Assembly: GCA_004524515.1 (NCBI GenBank) | Contig: SDNV01000075.1 | Location: 1-13,661, forward strand | From: Promethearchaeota archaeon | Lineage (GTDB): Archaea > Asgardarchaeota > Lokiarchaeia > Sigynarchaeales > SOKP01 | Length of the DNA: 13,661 nucleotides | Direction of reading: 5' to 3' | In this document: piece by piece, positions 8,092-13,661 of the stretch | Position numbering within the stretch: the stretch's first letter is position 1 | How the letters are laid out: each line of letters begins with the position of its first letter | Position numbers and translations under genes: made by a program | The notes under the pieces: model-generated | Seen by the model: the letters and a program-made list of their open reading frames with translations, nothing else | Told to the model about the DNA's origin: nothing | Databases searched by the model: none

Positions 8092-9279
8092 ATGGCGAAA
8101 AAAGAAAAAGCAAATGATTGGGATCTTAAGTCAACAAAAGATCTATTCCACGAATATTTAGAAAAGGGAAGTGAAAAAAAAGAAATTAAACTTCCAGAAG
8201 ATACAATTAAAATTGATGATTTAAATAGAAAAGAAACTATTAATAGAATTTATAAACTTGTTGATAATGTAATAAAAAAAATTTATGCAACTGGCAGACC
8301 TACTATTGAACTGCCATCTAGAACTAGTACAAATATAATCTGGGATGAAGAAAATGATTTATTATTACTTGGAAAACAGATTATGGAAAAACAATTCCAT
8401 TCCCTCACCAGTGTAGCGGATATTACTAGATTAATGAGAGTAATTGAAATTGTGAATGAATTACTAGATAAAGATATTCATGCAACTAAACGTGAGATTT
8501 ATTATACCGATGTAAAATTATTTTCAGACCAAAAAAATAGTGATAAAAGCATTGAAGACGCAGCAACAATGTTGTATACAACGAGAAATGCCACCCATAT
8601 TGTTGCAGCCCCAAAAGGTACTTGTGTGGGAAGACTTAGAATAAGAGATAGAAATGATATTATTGATCTCGAAGGGTTAGGAAGTGGAGGATGGACAATA
8701 TCACCCATGCTTGATAACATTGAGATATTGGAATCGGATGCAGAATTTATACTAGTAATTGAAAAAGATGCTGCTATGATGCGTTTAGCAGAAGCTAGAT
8801 TTTGGCGAAAATACCCCTGTATTTTATTGACTGCCCAAGGTGTTGGAAATGTTGCCGTTAGAATGTTCTTAAAACGTTTAAGCAAAGAGTTAAATCTCCC
8901 AGTGTTTAGTTTAGTGGATAGTGACCCCTACGGACATTATATTCATTCCGTTTATTTAAGAGGCTCTAAACGTCTTAGTTATGAATCCCCCTTCCTCGCA
9001 ACTCCAAATATAAAACTTCTTGGAGTTCTAACCCGGGATTTGGATGCATATAACATTCCTAATGAAGTTAGGCTCCCAATGAACAAAACGGATATTAAAC
9101 GAACAAAAGATCTTTTAAATGAAGATTTTGTAAAAAAAAATAAGAATTGGGAATCCGATCTTAAATTAGCCTTGAAGTTAAAGGTTAAAGCAGAAATTCA
9201 AGCATTTTCTTCTCATGGTTTTGAGTTTCTAACTGATCAATATATACCCGAAAAATTAAGTACAGGTGATTGGATATAA
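8092..9279 (+). CDS. top6A: DNA topoisomerase VI subunit A (Spo11-like DNA-cleaving subunit)
   Basis: Subunit A makes the transient double-strand break through a tyrosine-DNA linkage and partners with subunit B, encoded 12 bp upstream. With ATG 8092 it is 395 residues, normal for the family. Residue numbers here count from GTG 8083, so subtract 3 for the ATG form. The winged-helix (5Y-CAP) domain carries KREIYYTD, with Y141 the expected catalytic tyrosine. The Toprim domain shows E227 in LVIEKDAAMMRL, the TAQGVGNVAVR segment (250-260), and D279/D281 in VDSDPYGH, the metal ligands. The RGSKRLSYES and C-terminal helical segments are also typical. No insertion or truncation is seen, unlike its partner. 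Its 3' end overlaps the next gene by 10 bp, so the two are probably co-translated. Confidence 0.94.
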   Translation: MAKKEKANDWDLKSTKDLFHEYLEKGSEKKEIKLPEDTIKIDDLNRKETINRIYKLVDNVIKKIYATGRPTIELPSRTSTNIIWDEENDLLLLGKQIMEKQFHSLTSVADITRLMRVIEIVNELLDKDIHATKREIYYTDVKLFSDQKNSDKSIEDAATMLYTTRNATHIVAAPKGTCVGRLRIRDRNDIIDLEGLGSGGWTISPMLDNIEILESDAEFILVIEKDAAMMRLAEARFWRKYPCILLTAQGVGNVAVRMFLKRLSKELNLPVFSLVDSDPYGHYIHSVYLRGSKRLSYESPFLATPNIKLLGVLTRDLDAYNIPNEVRLPMNKTDIKRTKDLLNEDFVKKNKNWESDLKLALKLKVKAEIQAFSSHGFEFLTDQYIPEKLSTGDWI

Positions 9280-9794
9280 GAATATTTCATAAAAAAGATG
9301 GAGGGATAATTCAATTAATTGATAAAGAAAAAATGGTAGAATGGCCTGTTGAATTGCCCCTGGTGTTTATAGAGTATATCAGAGAAAAACAATTATCCAC
9401 GTATGGAGATAGTAAACTTCAAAAGGAAGTCACCGATTATCTTGATGAAATTTTGAAGGATGTTGCTATTCCAAGATTAATATCTGTTTTAGAGGGAGAA
9501 GATATAGATGAAATTATTTTAGCACTTGAACGTATTGAAGAACTTTCAAAAAAGAATATCGATATGGCAAAACCTATAAAACCTTACTTAAATAACCTTT
9601 TAAAAAATAGTAACAAAAAAATAGTGAACCTTGCTCAAAATATTTCAGAAAATTTTTTAAAAGCTGAGAAAAAAAAAGAGCTTGCCATTAAAAGAAAAAT
9701 CATGCGAGATAAAGAAAAAGATTTTTTAGCTGGAAAAATTAGTGCAGAGGAATATGCCAAATCAAGAAAAGAATATTTAACTTTAAAAGAGTAA
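9270..9794 (+). CDS. small helical-repeat (HEAT/ARM-like) protein coupled to top6A
   Basis: I do not recognise a named family. The 174-residue protein begins with a short beta-like stretch (DIRIFHKKDGGIIQLID). Amphipathic helices follow in two HEAT/ARM-like pairs around residues 55-130: IPRLISVLEG, DEIILALERIEELS, IKPYLNNLLKN, KIVNLAQNISENF. A strongly basic helix comes next (about 132-150, AEKKKELAIKRK). The last ~25 residues (DFLAGKISAEEYAKSRK) resemble the small helical hairpins that end many archaeal and SHOCT-type proteins. The TTG start at 9270 overlaps the end of top6A by 10 bp, and GGTGAT at 9265-9270 overlaps it; ATG 9333 is an alternative start but would lose the beta-like stretch. 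Its position suggests a topoisomerase VI accessory or DNA-associated scaffold, but this is inference from context alone. No signal peptide or membrane segment is seen. Confidence 0.7.
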   Translation: MDIRIFHKKDGGIIQLIDKEKMVEWPVELPLVFIEYIREKQLSTYGDSKLQKEVTDYLDEILKDVAIPRLISVLEGEDIDEIILALERIEELSKKNIDMAKPIKPYLNNLLKNSNKKIVNLAQNISENFLKAEKKKELAIKRKIMRDKEKDFLAGKISAEEYAKSRKEYLTLKE

Positions 9795-9805
9795 TTATAT
9801 TTCTT

Positions 9806-10495
9806 ATGAGTTGGCAAAAAGAAAAAAATTTATTTTCTAATTTTATTATTGAAAATGATATTATTGGTTTTTTTGAAAAACCAATAAAATTAAAGTCTGG
9901 TAGATTATCTTATTGGTATGTTAATTGGAGGAATGTTTCCGAAGATGTTTTTTTACTGGATATTTTAACTGATTATATTATTTCATTTGTTGAAAGTATA
10001 GCACTAACACCAGATTGTTTTTATGGTGTTCCAGAAGGTGCTACTAAGCTAGGTTTAATTACTCAATATAAATGGGCTAAAAAACAACCTAATTTTACCA
10101 AAGGAGCTTATGTTCTAGCAATGGGAAGGGGATCTCTTAAAGAACACGGTGATCCAAAGGATAAATCTTACCTAGGTTTTCCAAAAGGTAAAGTTATAAT
10201 ACTTGAAGATACACTGACAACTGGAGGGTCTTTAATAGAAACCATCAATAAATTTTTAACTTTAGAAGTTAATGTTATTGCAGCCATAGGTTTAACCAAT
10301 AGAAATGAAATTGGGAATGACGGAAGAAGCGTTGAAGAAGTTATTAAAGAAAAAGGTATTCAATTTTATGCTATGAGTAATGCTATTGAATTATTACCCA
10401 TAATTTATAAAAAAATCAAACCAGATATAGAAATTGCTAAAACAATTGAAGAATATTTCGAAAAATATGGTATACACAAACTTAAACTAATTTAA
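9806..10495 (+). CDS. pyrE: orotate phosphoribosyltransferase (PyrE)
   Basis: PyrE joins orotate to PRPP to form orotidine 5'-monophosphate in pyrimidine synthesis. The 229-residue protein shows the OPRT signature: LKSGRLSYWYVNWR at 29-42 (substrate/PRPP region), YGVPEGATKLG at 73-83, the flexible catalytic loop R108...K112-E-H114-G, and the PRPP-binding segment ILEDTLTTGGS at 132-142. In the loop, the residue after R108 is Gly where bacterial enzymes typically have a second Lys (R-K-x-x-K-x-H-G), while R108, K112 and H114 are retained. The C-terminal ~40 residues form an extra helical tail. It starts 11 bp after the helical-repeat gene with no obvious ribosome-binding site, and is the last gene of the plus-strand run. 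A PRPP-sensing regulator is less likely, since no DNA-binding domain is present. Confidence 0.85.
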   Translation: MSWQKEKNLFSNFIIENDIIGFFEKPIKLKSGRLSYWYVNWRNVSEDVFLLDILTDYIISFVESIALTPDCFYGVPEGATKLGLITQYKWAKKQPNFTKGAYVLAMGRGSLKEHGDPKDKSYLGFPKGKVIILEDTLTTGGSLIETINKFLTLEVNVIAAIGLTNRNEIGNDGRSVEEVIKEKGIQFYAMSNAIELLPIIYKKIKPDIEIAKTIEEYFEKYGIHKLKLI

Positions 10496-10500
10496 ATTTT

Positions 10501-11085
10501 CTATTTAGTGTCCATTCTTTTTTGACCGGTTGAATCTAAGAAAAAATCTCTCCAAATATTAATTTTTTTATAAATGTGATTATATAGAATATGTTCCGAA
10601 ACGGTTAATCTTTTTTCTAGTTCTAAAGATAAATCAGTTTTAGCAATTCTTAAAATTTTTAATAAACGTGAATCTAACACACTTGTAAAATAAGATTTAA
10701 AATCATCTAAAAATTTTTGAGGTTTTGTATTATCATTCACTTCTTTTTCCATAAAAAGATGAAATTCCTTAATTTTATTTAAAAAATATTGTTGTTCTCT
10801 TTGTACTAGTCTTTGATCATCTCTCTCTTCTATAGCAAAACGTTGTAAATCTACATTATCACATTTATCATCCTGAGAAACTTTTAAAAAATCATTTTTA
10901 ATAAATGGAACAGCTAAGAAAAACTTCAATTTGTATTTTTTTCCTTTCTCAAATGGTCCTAATTTCTCTCCGAAAATTGTAAAACCCTTATATTCTTTAA
11001 TGCATTCGGTATATAAATCTTCATTCCTAAAGATAAAATTAATTCTGTTTAAAGAATCAATAAAATCCTCCTCTATTTTATTCAA
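10501..11085 (-). CDS. probable GINS complex subunit, Gins23 (Psf2/Psf3-like) type
   Basis: GINS binds MCM and the archaeal Cdc45/RecJ-like protein to form the replicative helicase assembly. The 194-residue protein has a small beta-rich segment first (about 30-70: YKGFTIFGEKLGPFEKGKKY, then LKFFLAVPFIKNDFLKV). An all-helical domain follows, with a Glu/Arg-rich helix (IEERDDQRLVQREQQYFL) and a closing RLLKILRIAK...LTVSEHILYNHI...IWRDFF segment. The B-domain-first order, the glycine-bounded KG strand turn and the R-xx-KI / LT-x-E helices match what I know of the Psf2/Psf3-Gins23 class. The match was made by eye to a divergent family, so a DUF-type protein is possible. TTG 11085 is the only usable start before internal residues, and a TATA-like box about 26 bp upstream fits a leaderless message. 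It converges on pyrE with 5 bp between the stops. Confidence 0.6.
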   Translation of the reverse strand: MNKIEEDFIDSLNRINFIFRNEDLYTECIKEYKGFTIFGEKLGPFEKGKKYKLKFFLAVPFIKNDFLKVSQDDKCDNVDLQRFAIEERDDQRLVQREQQYFLNKIKEFHLFMEKEVNDNTKPQKFLDDFKSYFTSVLDSRLLKILRIAKTDLSLELEKRLTVSEHILYNHIYKKINIWRDFFLDSTGQKRMDTK

Positions 11086-11201
11086 AGTACTTGTCTCACG
11101 AGAATTTTAATAAAATAATTTACATTAATATGCATTACTAAGTTTAATAAGAGAAATAAAATTTCTATTAAATTATTAATATCCTTTATTATTCTGTGAA
11201 C
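11086..11201. promoter_or_regulatory. short divergent promoter region, gins23-like gene and membrane-HEAT gene
   Basis: On the minus strand, TTTTATTAAAA (11105-11115) is centred about 25 bp upstream of the TTG at 11085. On the plus strand, an ATTAAATTATTAATAT run (11167-11182) is centred about 27 bp upstream of ATG 11202. Both distances equal the normal TATA-to-start-site gap in archaea, so both mRNAs may be leaderless or nearly so. A small inverted repeat AGAAAT-aaa-ATTTCT lies at 11152-11166. Confidence 0.4.
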
Positions 11202-13661
11202 ATGGTGATATTACAAGAGAATTTTTTAGATGTTTTGTTCGGGAATAGTGCCTCGATCTCATTATTTATTATATTTCTGGTATGCTTTCTTCTAGGTACT
11301 CTCTTGATATATCATCAAGTATCTTTAGTCTTAAAAGGTGAGTTTAAATTAAAAGAACGGCTTCAGTGTATTATTTTCGGAATCATCTTTAGTCTTGCTG
11401 TAATGATTGTTATGAGCATGGCATTTATATTTGCCGTTAAAACACCAGAATTCTGGGTAAACTCTACGGTCCCTGCCCCCTATATCGATCCCTTTTATAT
11501 GATTTTTCCATTTATAGTTTGTCTACTATATATTTCGATATATCCATTAATTGATTTTCTATTCATTGCTATAAGCGACGAATCAGATGAAGGAATGACT
11601 CCATTTCACAAGATCTTAGGAGAAACAATCATTAAAAGATCTCCAAATAAAATTATTCGCGTAATTTATGCAATAGGATTTTATATCATTGTATTTTTTC
11701 TCCCTCCTTTTCTTCTATCACAATTAGGTCTACCTTTCATTATAATTTGGATTTCATGGATGCTTGTTTACCCTTTAATGATATTAACTTTTTATGGTTC
11801 AAAAGGCTATATCGCAGGGATAACATATTTCTACTATCATATTCCAGATATGCGAAGATCTCTCTTTCTTGGTTTTGAAGATGGAAAAAGAACAATGAAA
11901 GAGTTTACCAGAGACCCAGCACCTAGAATTTTAATAGGATTAATGATATTTGTGTATGTATGGGCTTGGATCTCTATGTTTCAAACAATTGGATTTTATT
12001 TTTCTGGAGCTCTTTTGATCTCCCCTTATTCATATGCTGGAATGGTATTTGTAACACTTCTCTTTGGAATTATTGGATATTTTACTCGGTTCTGGTCTCG
12101 TAAAATAAAATTTTCTCCCATTCACATTTATTTTGCAGCATATTTAATCGCTGCAGTTGGTATTAATGTGTTTGTCAATTTTGTAATTGTTAACGCAGAT
12201 AAATTATCCGAGACTTTTTCTGTTTTGAATTTAACAGATTCCTTAGTTTCTAACTATTTGATGTTTGCCTGGGCAGCGGCAATAGAGGAGATTATTCTCT
12301 TAATTTTCACAAGTTACTATTTTTTAGCAAAAAGAAGCGATTATTCAAATAACCTTAAAATGTCCCTTATAACTCAATCTGGACAAACTTTTGATCCTAT
12401 TCCTCTATTTAATTTTATAAAAAGTAAAAATCCAAATATAAGAAAACATGCTGAAGAAACCTTAATCTTAATGTATGAAAGAATTCCTCTTAAAACTGAT
12501 ATAAAACTGAATGATATGAAATATAAAAATCCTTTAATTGATGGAATTTCTGACCCTCATCCTAATTCTGAAAGAATTTGCTATAATATTTTATTACAGT
12601 TACAGAAAGATGTTCCAGATCTCATTTTGCCTTGGATTATTGATTCATTGAGATCCCCAAATTATGATAAAACTATACCGTTCGCTCGTTCATTAATAGA
12701 AGCAGATATGCATTTACTGACAAAAATACCTGAAAATGAGATTTTCAGTTTAATCAATGATTCTGAATGGAGATTAAAATTAATTGGTTTAAAAATTTTA
12801 TCGAGGCTCGTTAAATCTAATGAAAATTTAATTTCAAGATTGAATCTTTCCAAATTACTCTATGATCCAGATAGTCAAGTACAGGTTGAAGTACTTAATA
12901 TCTTAGCTAAATCCTCAACAACCATATCTTCAGCTTTGATAAATGATAAGATTGACCATTCTAATAGAGAAATCCGAGCAGCAGCAATTAAAAATATAAA
13001 AAATATTGATATTGAAAACATTGACCTTGAAATGATTTCCAAACTAAAATCCTTAATTAAAGATCCCACAAGTTCAGTGAGAGCTTCTGTTTTCGAAACA
13101 TTAGCTAAAATTGGAAATTTTAAAAGTCTCAACATTCCTCTTTTGCCTTTTTTGAATGGATTGATAGATTTAAATAAAAATGTAAGGGATGCTTCTGTAT
13201 TAGTACTCGAGAAATATTTTAATGAAGAACCCGGGTCTTTAAATATAAATCTGATTATAAATAAGATTGATCCGAATAATAATGAGATATTAAATAGTGT
13301 TTTATCACTTTTAGGAAGACTATGGGATAATAGTCCTGAGAGAATCCTTACCACTTTATTAGTATTTATAAAATTTGACAATGAGGATTTAAAAGATAAT
13401 ATCTCAAAAATTATTGTGGATAAGTACAAAACTAATCCAAAATTAATTATTAAAAATTTAATAAAAGTCCCAGATGTCTCAAAATTTATTACAAAAGGTA
13501 TTATTTCAAGAACCTTAATTCGAATAGCTAAAAATTATCCAAATGATGTTATTCCTTTATTAATTGAATTTTTAAATGATAAAAACAATGACATTAGATT
13601 TAATGCCATATCCTCAATAGAGGGAATCGCTGATGAATATTACAATAAAATAAATGTTGAA
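11202..13661 (+). CDS. multi-pass membrane protein with C-terminal HEAT-like solenoid (partial, runs off window)
   Basis: I do not recognise a named family. The frame is open for 820 codons from ATG 11202 to the window edge with no stop, so the C-terminus is missing. About nine hydrophobic segments lie at residues ~18-38, 56-79, 99-124, 153-174, 178-198, 242-266, 278-295, 308-330 and 352-375. From about residue 410 the protein is soluble and built of repeated helix pairs with HEAT-like Asp/Pro-x-x-x-x-V/I-R starts: SEWRLKLIGLKILSRL, DPDSQVQVEVLNILAKS, NREIRAAAIKNI, DPTSSVRASVFETLAKIG, NKNVRDASVLVLEKYF and NNDIRFNAISSIEGIA. This suggests a membrane-anchored, probably cytosolic protein-binding scaffold. 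GTG 11196 is an alternative start adding two residues. It is divergent from the gins23-like gene and no function can be inferred from that neighbour. The E361-E362 pair in a membrane segment is not a recognised catalytic motif. Confidence 0.75.
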   Translation, partial: MVILQENFLDVLFGNSASISLFIIFLVCFLLGTLLIYHQVSLVLKGEFKLKERLQCIIFGIIFSLAVMIVMSMAFIFAVKTPEFWVNSTVPAPYIDPFYMIFPFIVCLLYISIYPLIDFLFIAISDESDEGMTPFHKILGETIIKRSPNKIIRVIYAIGFYIIVFFLPPFLLSQLGLPFIIIWISWMLVYPLMILTFYGSKGYIAGITYFYYHIPDMRRSLFLGFEDGKRTMKEFTRDPAPRILIGLMIFVYVWAWISMFQTIGFYFSGALLISPYSYAGMVFVTLLFGIIGYFTRFWSRKIKFSPIHIYFAAYLIAAVGINVFVNFVIVNADKLSETFSVLNLTDSLVSNYLMFAWAAAIEEIILLIFTSYYFLAKRSDYSNNLKMSLITQSGQTFDPIPLFNFIKSKNPNIRKHAEETLILMYERIPLKTDIKLNDMKYKNPLIDGISDPHPNSERICYNILLQLQKDVPDLILPWIIDSLRSPNYDKTIPFARSLIEADMHLLTKIPENEIFSLINDSEWRLKLIGLKILSRLVKSNENLISRLNLSKLLYDPDSQVQVEVLNILAKSSTTISSALINDKIDHSNREIRAAAIKNIKNIDIENIDLEMISKLKSLIKDPTSSVRASVFETLAKIGNFKSLNIPLLPFLNGLIDLNKNVRDASVLVLEKYFNEEPGSLNINLIINKIDPNNNEILNSVLSLLGRLWDNSPERILTTLLVFIKFDNEDLKDNISKIIVDKYKTNPKLIIKNLIKVPDVSKFITKGIISRTLIRIAKNYPNDVIPLLIEFLNDKNNDIRFNAISSIEGIADEYYNKINVE

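Noticed and set aside
8502..8885. 127-residue minus-strand frame inside top6A.
   Set aside because: It is antisense to the Toprim and winged-helix coding region of a clearly intact gene.
12276..12300. Glu-Glu pair in a membrane segment (residues 361-362 of the last gene) as a CPBP-type intramembrane protease site.
   Set aside because: The following Arg and the other conserved His/Asn motifs of that family are not present.
12875..13429. 184-residue minus-strand frame at the right end, Ser/Phe/Leu-rich.
   Set aside because: The plus strand carries a continuous 820-codon frame with membrane segments and HEAT-like repeats over the same bases; the antisense composition is that of a shadow frame.
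1..13661. CRISPR arrays, tRNA or rRNA genes, insertion sequences, integrase or defence genes.
   Set aside because: No regularly spaced repeats, cloverleaf-like segments, transposase motifs or terminal inverted repeats were seen; the window is mostly ordinary dense coding sequence.

Overview
The window reads as a gene-dense chromosomal segment from an AT-rich archaeon. The archaeal signs are both subunits of DNA topoisomerase VI, a GINS-type replication protein, the LysW-dependent lysine/arginine enzymes LysX, LysZ and LysK, an archaeal-style CoaBC with a PAMHESMY motif, TATA-like boxes close to start codons, and frequent GTG/TTG starts. The oversized topoisomerase VI B subunit and the long membrane-plus-HEAT protein make an Asgard (Lokiarchaeia-like) source plausible. 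That placement is inference, not something shown by a marker gene here.

Left part (49-2925, minus strand): lysX, lysZ and lysK lie in one tight cluster and are transcribed leftward. They supply the ligase, the kinase and the final hydrolase of a carrier-protein-based lysine (or lysine plus arginine) pathway. The carrier LysW, the reductase LysY and the aminotransferase LysJ are not in the window. A 221-bp divergent promoter region separates lysX from coaBC (3147-4418, plus strand), which makes 4'-phosphopantetheine for coenzyme A.

Centre (4680-10495, plus strand): a four-gene run of top6B, top6A, a small helical-repeat (HEAT/ARM-like) protein and orotate phosphoribosyltransferase. The B subunit is roughly twice its normal size. 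It has three insertions, and a C-terminal extension that looks like a SAP-type motif plus a winged helix. Its first ~39 codons lie in a different reading frame from the rest, so the copy carries an apparent frameshift near position 4795. The A subunit is intact, with its catalytic tyrosine and Toprim residues. The small helical protein overlaps the end of top6A and may be an accessory factor of the enzyme.

Right part: a minus-strand gene (10501-11085) resembles the Gins23 (Psf2/Psf3-like) subunit of the GINS replication complex and converges on pyrE with a 5-bp gap. Divergent from it, a long reading frame starts at 11202 and is still open at the window end. It encodes about nine membrane segments followed by a long HEAT-like solenoid.

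No tRNA, rRNA, CRISPR array, insertion sequence or prophage feature was seen. No gene-free stretch exceeds 300 bases. The most notable items are the frameshifted, heavily decorated topoisomerase VI B gene and its co-transcribed HEAT-like partner.
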